NCBI RefSeq assembly: GCF_029962605.1
Contig: NZ_CP124750.1
Span: 1,054,001-1,118,000, forward strand
Direction: 5' to 3'
From: Serratia sarumanii
Lineage (GTDB): Bacteria; Pseudomonadota; Gammaproteobacteria; Enterobacterales; Enterobacteriaceae
DNA: 64,000 nucleotides
Under the pieces are notes generated by a model. It searched no databases and had not been told where the DNA came from. It saw only the letters and a list, made by a program, of their open reading frames with translations. Of this stretch, positions 36,640 through 47,036 are shown in pieces. How positions within the stretch are numbered: position 1 is the stretch's first letter; every line of letters starts with the position of its first letter. The translations under genes and the position numbers were made by a program.

Positions 36640-39600
36640 TCAGTGGTGCTCTACCGGATGGCTGTGTTCCAGGTCTTCGTTCTTCTTGCTGAAGCGGCGG
36701 CGAACCACCACGAAGAACACCGGTACGAAGAAGATCGCCAAGACGGTGGCGGTGATCATCCCGCCCATTACGCCGGTACCTACCGCGTTCTGTGCGCCGG
36801 AGCCCGCACCGCTGCTGATAACCAGCGGCAGAACCCCGAGGATGAAGGCCAGAGACGTCATCAGGATTGGACGCAGACGCATACGCACCGCTTCCAACGT
36901 CGCTTCGATCAGGCCTTTGCCTTCTTTCTCCATCAGATCCTTGGCGAATTCCACGATCAAGATGGCGTTCTTCGCCGATAGACCGATGGTGGTCAGCAGC
37001 CCCACCTGGAAGTACACGTCGTTGTTCATGCCGCGCATCGTCGCGGCCAGCAACGCACCGATAACCCCCAGCGGCAATACCAGCATGACCGAGAACGGCA
37101 CGGACCAGCTTTCATACAGCGCCGCCAGACACAGGAACACCACCAGAATCGAGATGGCGTACAGCGCCGGCGCCTGGTTGCCCGACAGACGTTCCTGATA
37201 GGACATGCCGGTCCAGTCGTAACCGATGCCGCTTGGCAGTTTGGACGCCAACTGTTCCATCAGGTTCATCGCTTCACCGGTACTCTTGCCCGGTGCAGCC
37301 TGGCCCAGAATTTCCATCGACGGCAAGCCGTTATAGCGTTCCAGGCGCGGTGAGCCATATTCCCATTTCGCCGAAGAGAAGGCGGAGAATGGCACCATTT
37401 GGCCGCTTGTACCGCGCACGTACCACTTGTTGATGTCTTCCGGCAGCATACGGAACGGCGCGTCGGCCTGTACGTATACCTTCTTCACACGACCGCGGTC
37501 GATGAAGTCGTTGACGTACGAGCCGCCCAGCGCGGTGCTCAGCGTGCTGTTGATGGTGGTGATGCTGACGCCCAGCGCCTTGGCTTTCTCCTGATCGACG
37601 ATCAGTTTGAACTGCGGCGTATCTTCCAGGCCGTTCGGGCGCACGCCCACCAGCACGTCCGGATGTTGAGCAACCATGCCCAACAGCTGGTTACGCGCTT
37701 CGGTCAGTTTCTCGTGCCCCAGGCCGCCCTGGTCAATCAGCTCGAAGTCGAAGCCGGTTGCGGTACCGAGTTCGATGATCGCCGGCAGGTTGAACGGGAA
37801 TACCAGGCCTTCTTTAATCTGCGAGAATGCGCCCATGGCGCGACCCGCAATCGCTTCGACCTTGTTCTCGCTCCCTGGACGCTCGCCCCAGTCTTTCAGG
37901 CTGACGAATGCCAGGCCGTTGTTCTGGCCGTTACCGTTGAAGCCGAAGCCCGCGACGGTAAACACCGAAACCACGTTGTCCTTTTCCTTGTTCAGGAAGT
38001 AGTCGGAGACTTCTTCCAGCACTTTGTTGGTGCGGGACTCGGTGGCGCCGGCAGGCAGCTGCACCATGGTCAACAGGATGCCCTGATCTTCGTCCGGCAG
38101 GAACGAGGAAGGCAGGCGCAGGAACAGCAGGCCCATGCCAACCACGATCAGCAGGTAGATGATCAGATAGCGGCCGGTGCTGCGCAGGATGTTGCCCACG
38201 CTGTCGGTATAGTGATGCGTGCTTTTCTCGAACATGCGGTTAAACCAGCCGAAGAAGCCTGTTTTAACCCCGTGATCGCCTTTCGGGATCGGTTTGAGCA
38301 TGGTGGCGCACAGCGCCGGCGTCAGGATCAAGGCCACCAGCACCGACAGCGCCATCGCGGACACGATGGTGATCGAGAACTGGCGATAGATGGCGCCGGT
38401 TGAACCGCCGAAGAACGCCATCGGCACGAATACCGCCGACAGCACCATGGCGATACCCACCAGCGCGCCCTGAATCTGGCCCATCGATTTACGGGTAGCT
38501 TCTTTCGGCGGCAGCCCCTCTTCGGCCATGACGCGCTCGACGTTTTCCACCACCACGATGGCGTCATCCACCAGCAGGCCGATCGCCAACACCATGCCGA
38601 ACATCGTCAGGGTGTTTATCGAGAAGCCGAACGCCGCGAGTATCGCAAAGGTCCCCAGCAGCACCACCGGCACCGCGATGGTTGGGATCAGCGTCGCGCG
38701 GAAGTTCTGCAGGAACAGATACATCACCAGGAATACCAGGATGATGGCTTCGATCAGCGTTTTCACCACTTCGTTGATGGAGATCTTAACGAACGGGGTG
38801 GTGTCGTACGGATAAACCACTTTCATCCCTTGCGGGAAGAATGGCGTCATCTTGGCCAGCTCGTCTTTCACACCTTTGGCGGTGTTCAAGGCGTTGGCGC
38901 CGGTTGCCAGTTTGATACCCAGACCGGCGGCAGGCTTACCGTTATAGCGAGCGGTAACGGCATAGCTTTCCGCGCCGCGCTCGATGTGAGCGACGTCGCG
39001 CAGGCGTACCTGGGAACCGTCGGTATTCACCTTCAGCAGGATCTTGCCGAACTCTTCCGGCGAAGTCAGACGGGTCTGCGCGATGATCGAGGCGTTCAAC
39101 TGCTGCCCCGGTACCGGCGGCAGGCCGCCCAGCTGGCCTGCGGCGATCTGGTTGTTCTGCTCGGTGATGGCGGAGGTCACGTCCGTGGTCGTCAGCTGGT
39201 AGTTGTTCAGCTTGTTCGGATCCAGCCAGATACGCATCGCGTACTGGGCACCGAACAGCTGCACTTCACCCACGCCGGACGAACGGCTGATCGGATCCTT
39301 GATGTTGGACGCAACGTAGTCCGCAATATCGTCCTGAGTCATGTTCGGATCGTCGGAAACGAAGCCGGCCACCATCAGGAAGCTGCTGCTGGATTTTTCT
39401 ACTTTCAGGCCCTGTTGCTGAACTTCTTGCGGCAGCAACGGGGTGGCCAACGACAGTTTGTTCTGGACCTGAACCTGCGCGATGTCAGGATCGGTGCCGG
39501 ATTCAAACGTCAGGGTAATGGTGACGCTACCAGAGGAATCACTGGTGGAGGACATGTACATCAGGTTATCGATACCGTTCATGTTCTGTTCGATAATCTG

Positions 39601-39786
39601 CGTGACGGTATCCTGCACCGTTTTGGCATCTGCGCCCGGGTAGTTGGCGGAAATACTCACCGCCGGCGGTGCAATAGTGGGATACTGCGCAATAGGCAGT
39701 TTCATTATTGCAAGCACCCCCGCCAACATGACGATGATGGCGATTACCCAGGCGAAAATTGGGCGGTCTATAAAGAACTTAGCCAT
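36640..39786 (-). CDS. acrB: AcrB, RND multidrug efflux pump
   Basis: A 1048-residue inner-membrane RND transporter (E. coli 1049), starting [17 protein letters not shown]. The proton-relay aspartates are in [17 protein letters not shown] (about residue 407). The two large periplasmic loops and 12 helices fit the HAE1 family. With AcrA and a TolC encoded elsewhere it expels dyes, bile salts and many antibiotics. It follows acrA by 17 bases. Serratia has other RND pumps (SdeXY, SdeAB); synteny with acrR identifies this as AcrB. Confidence 0.98.
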   Translation of the reverse strand: MAKFFIDRPIFAWVIAIIVMLAGVLAIMKLPIAQYPTIAPPAVSISANYPGADAKTVQDTVTQIIEQNMNGIDNLMYMSSTSDSSGSVTITLTFESGTDPDIAQVQVQNKLSLATPLLPQEVQQQGLKVEKSSSSFLMVAGFVSDDPNMTQDDIADYVASNIKDPISRSSGVGEVQLFGAQYAMRIWLDPNKLNNYQLTTTDVTSAITEQNNQIAAGQLGGLPPVPGQQLNASIIAQTRLTSPEEFGKILLKVNTDGSQVRLRDVAHIERGAESYAVTARYNGKPAAGLGIKLATGANALNTAKGVKDELAKMTPFFPQGMKVVYPYDTTPFVKISINEVVKTLIEAIILVFLVMYLFLQNFRATLIPTIAVPVVLLGTFAILAAFGFSINTLTMFGMVLAIGLLVDDAIVVVENVERVMAEEGLPPKEATRKSMGQIQGALVGIAMVLSAVFVPMAFFGGSTGAIYRQFSITIVSAMALSVLVALILTPALCATMLKPIPKGDHGVKTGFFGWFNRMFEKSTHHYTDSVGNILRSTGRYLIIYLLIVVGMGLLFLRLPSSFLPDEDQGILLTMVQLPAGATESRTNKVLEEVSDYFLNKEKDNVVSVFTVAGFGFNGNGQNNGLAFVSLKDWGERPGSENKVEAIAGRAMGAFSQIKEGLVFPFNLPAIIELGTATGFDFELIDQGGLGHEKLTEARNQLLGMVAQHPDVLVGVRPNGLEDTPQFKLIVDQEKAKALGVSITTINSTLSTALGGSYVNDFIDRGRVKKVYVQADAPFRMLPEDINKWYVRGTSGQMVPFSAFSSAKWEYGSPRLERYNGLPSMEILGQAAPGKSTGEAMNLMEQLASKLPSGIGYDWTGMSYQERLSGNQAPALYAISILVVFLCLAALYESWSVPFSVMLVLPLGVIGALLAATMRGMNNDVYFQVGLLTTIGLSAKNAILIVEFAKDLMEKEGKGLIEATLEAVRMRLRPILMTSLAFILGVLPLVISSGAGSGAQNAVGTGVMGGMITATVLAIFFVPVFFVVVRRRFSKKNEDLEHSHPVEHH

Positions 39787-39803
39787 GTATTACAGGCTCC
39801 TTT

Positions 39804-40991
39804 TTATGACTTCTGCGCTTCAGACTGCGGCTGTTTTTGCGCCTGAGTGTCAACTTCCTGCACTTTTACCTGCGCGCCCGGATGCACTTTCATCAGGCCG
39901 GAGACGATCACGCGATCGCCGGCTTTCAGGCCATCGGTAACCAGCCATTTGTCGCCAATCGCCTGGTCCGCCTTCAGCGTGCGCAGCTCAACTTTGTCGT
40001 CTGCCCCTACCACCAACGCCGTCGCTTCGCCGCGCGGGTTGCGGGTGACGCCTTGCTGAGGCACCAGCAGCGCATCGCTGCGCACGCCTTCGTCCAGACG
40101 GGCGCGCACGAACATGCCCGGCAGCAGCGTATCGTTCGGGTTAGGGAACAGGGCGCGAATGGTGATGGAGCCGGTGGTCTCGTCGACGGTGACGTCGGAG
40201 AATTCCAGCGTGCCTTCCTGTGCGTATTCGGTGCCGTTTTCCAGCAGCAGTTTCACTTTAGCCTTGCCGTTTTCCTGCTTCAGCGCGCCGCTGGCCAACT
40301 CTTGCTTCAGGCGCAGGAAGTCGGTGCTCGACTGGGTGACGTCGACATACATCGGATCCAGCTGCTGCACGGTGGACAGGGCGGTCGCCTGGCCGTTGCT
40401 GACCAGCGCGCCTTCGGTCACGGCGGACTTGCCGATGCGGCCGGAGATCGGGGAGGTCACCTTGGTGTACGCCAGGTTGATGCGCGCGGTTTCCACGGCG
40501 GCCTTGGCGGCCACCACGGCGGCATCCGCCTGCTGCAGGGTGGAGACGGCGTTGTCGTAGTCCTGCTTGCTGATGTAGCTGGTACCCAGCAATGGCTTGT
40601 AGCGGTTTACCGTCACGCGTGCGATGGAAGCGCTGGCCTGTGCTTTGGCCAAATCGCCTTTCGCGCTGTCGTAGCTGGCTTGATAGGTGGCGGGATCGAT
40701 TTGGTACAGAGACGTCCCGGCCTTGATATCGCTGCCTTCAACGAAGTTGCGCTTCAGGATGATGCCGCTGACCTGAGGGCGAACTTCGGCGATACGATAC
40801 GCAGCGGTGCGGCCAGGAAGATCGGTAGTGATGTTGAGAGGCTCGGCCTTCAAGGTGACTACGCCCACTTCAGGCGCCTGTTGTTGGGCGCCTTGCTGTT
40901 GGGTTTCTTTATCGTTACATCCTGTTAGCACTAAGCTGCCTGAAAGCATCAGAACGGCCGCCAGAGGCGTTAACCCTCTGTTTTTGTTCAT
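39804..40991 (-). CDS. acrA: AcrA, periplasmic membrane-fusion lipoprotein
   Basis: A 395-residue adaptor with lipobox LTGC (Cys at about residue 25), lipoyl/barrel-sandwich domain, alpha-helical hairpin (residues 100-170) and beta-barrel. It bridges AcrB to the TolC channel. Divergent from acrR with the AcrR operator between them. Confidence 0.98.
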   Translation of the reverse strand: MNKNRGLTPLAAVLMLSGSLVLTGCNDKETQQQGAQQQAPEVGVVTLKAEPLNITTDLPGRTAAYRIAEVRPQVSGIILKRNFVEGSDIKAGTSLYQIDPATYQASYDSAKGDLAKAQASASIARVTVNRYKPLLGTSYISKQDYDNAVSTLQQADAAVVAAKAAVETARINLAYTKVTSPISGRIGKSAVTEGALVSNGQATALSTVQQLDPMYVDVTQSSTDFLRLKQELASGALKQENGKAKVKLLLENGTEYAQEGTLEFSDVTVDETTGSITIRALFPNPNDTLLPGMFVRARLDEGVRSDALLVPQQGVTRNPRGEATALVVGADDKVELRTLKADQAIGDKWLVTDGLKAGDRVIVSGLMKVHPGAQVKVQEVDTQAQKQPQSEAQKS

Positions 40992-41081
40992 AGAAAAACC
41001 TCAAGTGTCCGATTTCAAAATGATCAATGGATCACAAGCTTTAAAACCCATTGCTGCGTTAATTATATGTGCGTGCTATGG

Positions 41082-41105
41082 TACATACATTCGCGAATGT
41101 ATGTA
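41082..41105. promoter_or_regulatory. AcrR operator in the acrA-acrR intergenic region
   Basis: A perfect 24-base palindrome (TACATACATTCG and its complement). It agrees with the E. coli AcrR operator TACATACATT…AATGTATGTA. It lies 28 bases upstream of acrR and about 90 bases upstream of acrA, controlling both. Confidence 0.93.
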
Positions 41106-41133
41106 AATCACACTCCCCCTAAATAACAATGCC

Positions 41134-41808
41134 ATGGCACGAAAAACCAAACAGCAGGCGCAAGAAACCCGACAGCAAATCCTTGATGCTGCGGTGAGAG
41201 AGTTCTCTGAACGTGGCGTTGCTGCAACGTCACTGACAGATATTGCCACCGCTGCCGGGGTTACGCGTGGAGCCATTTACTGGCACTTCAAGAATAAGGT
41301 AGACCTGTTTAATGAAGTTTGGGAATCTACCGAGCCGAAAATTGACCAGCTCGAAACAGAGTATCAGGCAAAGTTTCCCGATAATCCACTGCGGGTTATC
41401 CGAGAAATTCTGATTTACATTCTGACGTCTACGGTTGAAGACGGCCGTAGGCGGGCGTTGATGGAAATTATATTCCACAAATGCGAGTTTGTCGGTGAAA
41501 TGATGCCGCTGCTGGATTCGCGCAAGGTGCTGTACCTCGCCGGCTACGAACGCATTGAAGCGGTGCTGTATAACTGCATTCACCACGGGCAATTACCCGC
41601 CGATTTACATACCCGCCGCGCGGCGATCATCCTGCGCGGTTATATTACCGGCCTGATGGAAAACTGGCTGTTTATGCCGGAAAGTTTCGATCTGCGGGCC
41701 GAAGCCGAAGCGCTGGTGGACGCGTTTTTGGAAATGCTGCAGTTTTGCCCCACCTTGCGCCTCAAACCCGACGCGGCGACGTCTGACGCCGACCGCCTTC
41801 CTTTATAA
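41134..41808 (+). CDS. acrR: AcrR, TetR-family repressor of acrAB
   Basis: A 224-residue TetR-family regulator. The N-terminal helix-turn-helix ([27 protein letters not shown]) is highly conserved with E. coli AcrR (215 residues). The C-terminal domain binds drugs and dyes, releasing the operator. The frame is full length, with no inactivating change seen. Confidence 0.97.
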   Translation: MARKTKQQAQETRQQILDAAVREFSERGVAATSLTDIATAAGVTRGAIYWHFKNKVDLFNEVWESTEPKIDQLETEYQAKFPDNPLRVIREILIYILTSTVEDGRRRALMEIIFHKCEFVGEMMPLLDSRKVLYLAGYERIEAVLYNCIHHGQLPADLHTRRAAIILRGYITGLMENWLFMPESFDLRAEAEALVDAFLEMLQFCPTLRLKPDAATSDADRLPL

Positions 41809-41819
41809 GGAGAGATTTC

Positions 41820-42173
41820 ATGTCATCCATCGTTCTCATCGCCAATGGCGCCGCCTATGGCCATGAATCCTTGTTCAATGCGCTGCGGTTGGCCATCGCC
41901 ATGAAAGAGCAGCAGAGCAGTCTCGACCTGCGGCTATTTCTGATGTCCGATGCGGTGGTGGCCGGGCTGGCCGGGCAGCAGCCGCACGAGGGATACCACC
42001 TGCAGCAGATGCTGGAGATCCTCACCGCGCAGCAGGTGCCGGTCAAGCTGTGCAAGACCTGTGCCGACGCGCGCGGCGTCAGCCGCTTGCCGCTGGCGGA
42101 CGGCGTGGCGATCGGTACGTTGGTCGAGCTGGCGCAGTGGACGCTGGCGGCGGAAAAAGTGCTGACTTTCTGA
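41820..42173 (+). CDS. DsrE/YchN-family small protein
   Basis: A 117-residue DsrE/F-like protein. The core (VLIANGAAYGHESLFNALRLAIAM…LFLMSDAVVAGLAGQ) is that of sulfur-relay-type and YchN proteins, which form multimers. The conserved cysteine position is occupied by VKLCKTCADARG, so persulfide chemistry is possible. It starts 11 bases after acrR, suggesting co-transcription. E. coli K-12 has mscK at this place. Function unknown. Confidence 0.85.
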   Translation: MSSIVLIANGAAYGHESLFNALRLAIAMKEQQSSLDLRLFLMSDAVVAGLAGQQPHEGYHLQQMLEILTAQQVPVKLCKTCADARGVSRLPLADGVAIGTLVELAQWTLAAEKVLTF

Positions 42174-42426
42174 TTCCGCTGCAACGGGCCATCAGCTGCA
42201 ACGCTTTTGTTGTTCGTTGCCCGCCGGCGGCCGTGACACTCTTCAGGCTTCTTAACCGATCCGAAGCTAAATCATGCAGCGCTGATTGATTTTGCCTTCT
42301 CTGGCGCCGCTCACGTTTGTCGATGCATCGCCGCCGCGACACGCTTTTTTTTCCTTGTTTATTTGCGCGCTCAGCTCGCCGGACGAAGGCGGCCAGACGG
42401 CGGGCTGATGAGCGTTGAAAGACGAA

Positions 42427-42447
42427 AGGGACAGCGGCGCTGTCCCT
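42427..42447 (-). terminator. Rho-independent terminator of rsmS
   Basis: A perfect ten-base inverted repeat AGGGACAGCG / CGCTGTCCCT with T-rich sequence after it on the minus strand, immediately after the rsmS stop. Confidence 0.8.
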
Positions 42448-42449
42448 GA

Positions 42450-42629
42450 TTACTGTCCGGCAGGCAGATAGGGAGAGGTGACGCCGGCGCGCTGCAGTTT
42501 TTCCTGATAATCCCGTTTGACGATATCCAGCGCCGCCAGCGCGGTGGCCGGATCGATCTCGTTGCATTCCAGCAGGTAAATTAAGTCTACCGCCAGCTGC
42601 AGTTCGGGTGAGGCGTTTTCCAGAGACAT
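42450..42629 (-). CDS. rsmS: RsmS (YbaM), small regulator protein
   Basis: A 59-residue protein ([21 protein letters not shown]…) of the YbaM/RsmS family: small, acidic, mostly helical. From memory, RsmS homologues in Pectobacterium and Serratia affect secondary metabolites and exoenzymes; the molecular action is unknown. It sits upstream of nothing in its own direction but beside priC, as in E. coli. Confidence 0.88.
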   Translation of the reverse strand: MSLENASPELQLAVDLIYLLECNEIDPATALAALDIVKRDYQEKLQRAGVTSPYLPAGQ

Positions 42630-42732
42630 AGCACCTGCGCTTAATTAATGAAATGAATAACTCGCGTACCGGCAGAGTATAGTGAACCCGGCGCGCAACC
42701 GGGAATAATCATTAAAATATTGTGATAAATCT

Positions 42733-43269
42733 TCAAAAACCGTTTTCTTTGCGCTCGATATTGCGCTCGATGCGCGCCAGCGCCTGGCGGCAGCGCATCA
42801 GGCGCCCCTCCAGCGCCGCCAGCTCGTGCTGCAGCTTTTGCTGCGCCGCCAGCGTGGTCTGGCGGCCGAGCAGGCTTTCCCGATCCTGAATCATGGCGAT
42901 CAGCCGGCGTTCGTAGTCCTGATGCTCGGCCAGCTTGTGGTACAGATCGGCCTCGGGGGCTTCTTTCGGCTGGTTCTTGCGCCGCAGCGCCTGGGTGGCC
43001 AACTCGCGCTGCAGGGCGGCGATCTGAGCCACCAGTTTTTCGGCCAGAAAGGCTACCTGGCTGGTACGGCTGTCGTTGGCGGCGCTTTGCAGCTGGGCGA
43101 AATTCTTCTCCACCTCGGCCAGGTAGTCGCGCAGCCGCGTGCCGCGGTTGGCGAACAGGGCGGCGTCGAAGCGCGCCTGCGGGATCGGAACGTCGCCGCG
43201 CGGGGTCACTTCGGCTGCCAGCGCCGCGATCTGCTGTGCCAACACCTGTAATAGACGCTGAGTGCTCAC
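42733..43269 (-). CDS. priC: PriC, primosomal replication protein N''
   Basis: A 178-residue PriC (E. coli 175). It starts MSTQRLLQVLAQQIAALAAEV and is rich in helices. PriC binds SSB and stalled forks and helps reload DnaB at forks with a leading-strand gap. The start is the ATG at 43269; the frame to 43489 is a longer antisense read-through. Confidence 0.92.
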   Translation of the reverse strand: MSTQRLLQVLAQQIAALAAEVTPRGDVPIPQARFDAALFANRGTRLRDYLAEVEKNFAQLQSAANDSRTSQVAFLAEKLVAQIAALQRELATQALRRKNQPKEAPEADLYHKLAEHQDYERRLIAMIQDRESLLGRQTTLAAQQKLQHELAALEGRLMRCRQALARIERNIERKENGF

Positions 43270-43403
43270 ATAAGCTCCCTCTTGATTTCAACAGGCGTAA
43301 GCTTGCCCGCGATCCTGCCGTGAAACAAGCGCCGCACGCATATTCCGCCGGCGCGGCGCCGATGCTACAGTAGGCGGCAACCGATTGAGGAGCGAAGAGC
43401 CGC

Positions 43404-43784
43404 ATGACGCGTGGGTTATTGATCATTTTGGGCTGGCTGGCGGTGGTGCTGGCGACGTTGGGCGTGGTGCTGCCGCTGTTGCCGACCACGCCGTTTCTGC
43501 TGTTGGCCGCCTGGTGTTTCGCCCGCTCTTCGCCGCGCTTTCATCACTGGCTGCTGCACCGCTCCTGGTTCGGCCCCTACCTGCGCCACTGGCAACAGCA
43601 TCGCGCGCTGCCGCCGGGAGCGAAGTGGAAGGCGGTGCTGGTGATCGTGCTCACCTTCGCCTGTTCGCTGTGGCTGGTGAAAATCTGGTGGGTGCGCGGG
43701 CTGTTGCTGCTGATGCTGGTCATTTTGCTGACCTTTATGCTGCGCCTGCCGGTTATTGACCTGCCGCAACAAAAACAGCGCTGA
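43404..43784 (+). CDS. ybaN: YbaN, DUF454 inner-membrane protein
   Basis: A 126-residue integral membrane protein with three or four helices. The DUF454 signature LPTTPFLLLAAWCFARSSPRFHHWLL is intact. Position between priC and apt matches E. coli. Function unknown. Confidence 0.93.
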   Translation: MTRGLLIILGWLAVVLATLGVVLPLLPTTPFLLLAAWCFARSSPRFHHWLLHRSWFGPYLRHWQQHRALPPGAKWKAVLVIVLTFACSLWLVKIWWVRGLLLLMLVILLTFMLRLPVIDLPQQKQR

Positions 43785-43796
43785 TTGTCCCTTAAA

Positions 43797-43920
43797 CTCC
43801 CCAATAGCTTTCAAGCCGCAGCTAGACGACAAACGCAGGCATCCCCGGGAGCTTACTTAGGTAAGTGACCGGGGGGAATGCGTGCAGTCAACAACGCTGC
43901 GGGTTGAAAGATGCAGGGGA
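43797..43920. repeat. ERIC (IRU) palindromic element upstream of apt
   Basis: A 124-base imperfect palindrome. The core CATCCCCGGGAGCTTACTTAG and GTAAGTGACCGGGGGGAA matches the ERIC-PCR primer sites (AATCCCCAGGAGCTTACAT and AAGTAAGTGACTGGGG). The outer ends pair (CCAATAGCTTTCAAGCCGCAG with CTGCGGGTTGAAAGATGCAG). It lies between ybaN and apt, 12 bases after ybaN, and will be transcribed in the ybaN/apt region, where its long hairpin may affect mRNA stability or termination. Confidence 0.9.
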
Positions 43921-44062
43921 GAGTTGCATTTGTCCGCCAGTTTGCATAGATTTGGGCGTTTTCGTGCGCGGATCGCCTGCCATTTCATCTCCGGTGTGTT
44001 TCACCCGGCGGCGGCGGGTGAGCGGCGCGCCGGTTTTCAGGCAGTTTTATCAGGCAACAATT

Positions 44063-44614
44063 ATGACCGCTACTGCGCAGCAGCTTCAGTTTATTAAAGA
44101 CAGTATCAAAACCATCCCGGATTATCCGAAGCCGGGCATCCTGTTCCGCGACGTGACCAGCCTGCTGGAAAACCCGTTGGCCTACGCCGCCAGCATCGAG
44201 CTGCTGGTTGAGCGCTATCGCGAAGCGGGCGTGACCAAGGTGGTGGGTACCGAAGCGCGTGGTTTCCTGTTCGGCGCGCCCGTCGCGCTGGCGTTGGGCG
44301 TCGGTTTCGTGCCGGTGCGCAAACCGGGCAAACTGCCGCGCGCCACGCTCAGCGAAAGCTATGAGCTGGAGTACGGCACCGACAAGCTGGAGATCCACAC
44401 CGACGCCATCACCGCGGGTGACAAAGTGCTGGTGGTGGACGATCTGCTGGCGACCGGCGGCACCATCGAAGCGACCACCAAACTGATCCGCCGCCTGGGC
44501 GGTGAAGTGAACGACGCCGCATTCATCATCAACCTGCCGGATCTGGGCGGGGAAGCGCGTCTGAACAAGCTGGGCATCGACTGCTACTGCCTGGTGGACT
44601 TCGCCGGCCATTGA
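44063..44614 (+). CDS. apt: Apt, adenine phosphoribosyltransferase
   Basis: A 183-residue cytoplasmic enzyme that makes AMP from adenine and PRPP (purine salvage). The PRPP loop is [13 protein letters not shown] and the adenine-side TEARGF motif is intact. The start is the ATG at [16 protein letters not shown]; the longer frame from 43865 includes leader sequence. Confidence 0.97.
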   Translation: MTATAQQLQFIKDSIKTIPDYPKPGILFRDVTSLLENPLAYAASIELLVERYREAGVTKVVGTEARGFLFGAPVALALGVGFVPVRKPGKLPRATLSESYELEYGTDKLEIHTDAITAGDKVLVVDDLLATGGTIEATTKLIRRLGGEVNDAAFIINLPDLGGEARLNKLGIDCYCLVDFAGH

Positions 44615-44706
44615 TGCGGCATCGCCCCTTGGGCACAACGGCCTCGCGGATCGCCGCGGGGCTGTGTTAGCATGACCCTCCAGATTCCTCGACTTCTCCG
44701 GTATTA

Positions 44707-46665
44707 ATGAGCTATCAGGTTCTCGCCCGTAAGTGGCGCCCTCAAACGTTCGCAGACGTGGTCGGCCAGGAACATGTCCTGACCGCGCTGGCCAACGGCC
44801 TCTCGCTGGGGCGGATCCATCACGCCTATCTGTTCTCGGGCACGCGCGGCGTGGGGAAAACCACCATCGCGCGCCTGCTGGCCAAAGGCCTGAACTGTGA
44901 AACCGGCATCACCGCCACGCCGTGCGGCCAATGCGACAACTGCCGCGAGATCGAGCAGGGGCGCTTCGTCGATCTGATCGAGATCGACGCCGCTTCCCGA
45001 ACCAAGGTGGAAGATACCCGCGATCTGCTGGACAACGTTCAGTACGCGCCGGCGCGCGGCCGCTTCAAGGTCTACCTGATCGATGAAGTGCACATGCTCT
45101 CGCGCCACAGCTTCAACGCGTTGCTCAAGACGCTGGAAGAGCCGCCGCCGCACGTCAAATTCCTGTTGGCCACCACCGATCCGCAAAAGCTGCCGGTGAC
45201 CATTCTCTCGCGCTGTCTGCAATTCCACCTCAAGGCGCTGGACGTCGATCAGATCCGCCAGCAGCTGGAAACGGTGCTGACGGCGGAGCAGATCACCAGC
45301 GACGCCCGCGCGCTGCAGCTGCTGGCGCGCGCCGCCGACGGCAGCATGCGCGATGCGCTGAGCCTGACCGATCAGGCGATCGCCATGGGGCAGGGGCAGG
45401 TGACCGCCGCCACCGTCAGCCAGATGCTCGGCACGCTCGATGACGAACAGCCGCTGGCGATCCTCGAAGCGCTGGTCAGCGCCGACGGCGAAAAGGTGAT
45501 GGCTCAGGTCGCACAGGCCGCTTCGCGCGGCGTGGACTGGGAAAACCTGCTGGTGGAGACGCTGGCGCTGCTGCACCGCATTGCGATGGTGCAGCTGCTG
45601 CCTTCGATGCTCGACAATCAGTACGCCGCCGTGGAACAACGGCTGCGCGAGCTGGCGCGCACCCTGCCGCCGGCCGATGTGCAACTTTACTACCAGACGC
45701 TGTTGGTGGGCCGCAAAGAGCTGGCCTATGCGCCGGATCGCCGCATGGGGGTTGAGATGACCCTGCTGCGCGCGCTGGCGTTTCACCCGAAAGCGGTGAT
45801 CCCGGAGCCGGTGGCGTTGGTGCAGACCGCGCCGGCTCCGATGGCGCAGCCGCAGGCCGCCGCATCGCAACAGCCGTCGCAGTTTCAGGACGCGCCGCCG
45901 CCGCTAGGGCAGCCGGCCGCGCCGTCGCGGCAATCATCGACCCCATTACCGGATGCCACCGCCCAGCTGTTGAAAGCGCGGTCCCAGCTGCAGCGGCAGC
46001 AGGGAGCATCCACACCAAAAAAGAATGAGCCGGCGGCGCCAGGAATAGCGCGGCCGGCAAACTCGGCGCTGGGGCGTTTGGCTTCCGTGACCGAGCGTAG
46101 CCAGCAGCGTCTGGCGGAGAAGAAGGTGCCGGAAAAACCGGCCAAGCCGGAAGCCTATCGCTGGCGCGCGCAGACCGAGCCGGAAGCGGCGCCGGAACCG
46201 CTGGCGACGCCGAAAGCGTTGCGCACGGCGTTGGAGCACGAGAAAACGCCGGAGCTGGCCGCCAAGCTGGTGGTGGAGTCGCTGGAGCGCGACGCCTGGG
46301 CGGCGGAAATCGACAGGCTGAAGATCCCGAAACTGGTGCAGCAGCTGGCGTTGAACGCCTTCAAGCAGCAGCCGGAAGCGGGCAAGATTTGCCTCCATCT
46401 GCGGTCTTCGCAGCGTCATCTGAATTCGCCTTCGGCGCAGAAGACGCTGGCCGAAGCGCTCGGCGAGCTGTACGGCAGCCCGATCGAGCTGACCGTGATA
46501 GAGGATGATAATCCGGCGGAGCGCACCCCGCTGGAATGGCGACAAGCCATCTATGAAGAAAAGCTGGCGCAGGCGCGCCAGTCCATCGTTGCGGATACCC
46601 ATATTCAGACGCTGTGCCGGTTCTTCGACGCGGATCTGGATGAAGAGAGTATTCGCCCCCTTTAA
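44707..46665 (+). CDS. dnaX: DnaX, DNA polymerase III tau/gamma subunit
   Basis: A 652-residue tau subunit (E. coli 643). Walker A is GTRGVGKTTIAR, the zinc module is CGQC/CRE with a preceding Cys, and sensor and AAA+ clamp-loader domains I-III cover about 1-370. A Pro/Ala/Gln-rich hinge follows, then the tau-specific C-terminal domains that bind DnaB and the polymerase core. A programmed -1 frameshift site at 46017 yields the shorter gamma form. The apt-dnaX-ybaB-recR order is the same as in E. coli. Confidence 0.98.
   Translation: MSYQVLARKWRPQTFADVVGQEHVLTALANGLSLGRIHHAYLFSGTRGVGKTTIARLLAKGLNCETGITATPCGQCDNCREIEQGRFVDLIEIDAASRTKVEDTRDLLDNVQYAPARGRFKVYLIDEVHMLSRHSFNALLKTLEEPPPHVKFLLATTDPQKLPVTILSRCLQFHLKALDVDQIRQQLETVLTAEQITSDARALQLLARAADGSMRDALSLTDQAIAMGQGQVTAATVSQMLGTLDDEQPLAILEALVSADGEKVMAQVAQAASRGVDWENLLVETLALLHRIAMVQLLPSMLDNQYAAVEQRLRELARTLPPADVQLYYQTLLVGRKELAYAPDRRMGVEMTLLRALAFHPKAVIPEPVALVQTAPAPMAQPQAAASQQPSQFQDAPPPLGQPAAPSRQSSTPLPDATAQLLKARSQLQRQQGASTPKKNEPAAPGIARPANSALGRLASVTERSQQRLAEKKVPEKPAKPEAYRWRAQTEPEAAPEPLATPKALRTALEHEKTPELAAKLVVESLERDAWAAEIDRLKIPKLVQQLALNAFKQQPEAGKICLHLRSSQRHLNSPSAQKTLAEALGELYGSPIELTVIEDDNPAERTPLEWRQAIYEEKLAQARQSIVADTHIQTLCRFFDADLDEESIRPL
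46001..46060 (+). other. Programmed -1 frameshift site of dnaX (gamma subunit)
   Basis: A Shine-Dalgarno-like AGGGAG at 46001-46006 stands ten bases before the slippery heptamer A AAA AAG at 46017-46023 (codons for Pro-Lys-Lys). A GC-rich hairpin (CCGGCGGCGC pairing with GCGCGGCCGG, one mismatch) lies directly downstream. A -1 shift reads GAA then TGA at 46026-46028, giving a gamma of about 440 residues ending Lys-Lys-Glu, like E. coli gamma. All three E. coli elements are present. Confidence 0.92.
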
Positions 46666-46691
46666 ACGCCGCGCGAGGTGCGCGGCCCTAG

Positions 46692-47035
<344 letters not shown>

Positions 47036-47036
<1 letters not shown>

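Noticed and set aside
41134..41808. Inactivated acrR (common in resistant isolates)
   Set aside because: The frame is full length with an intact helix-turn-helix, and the operator is a perfect palindrome.
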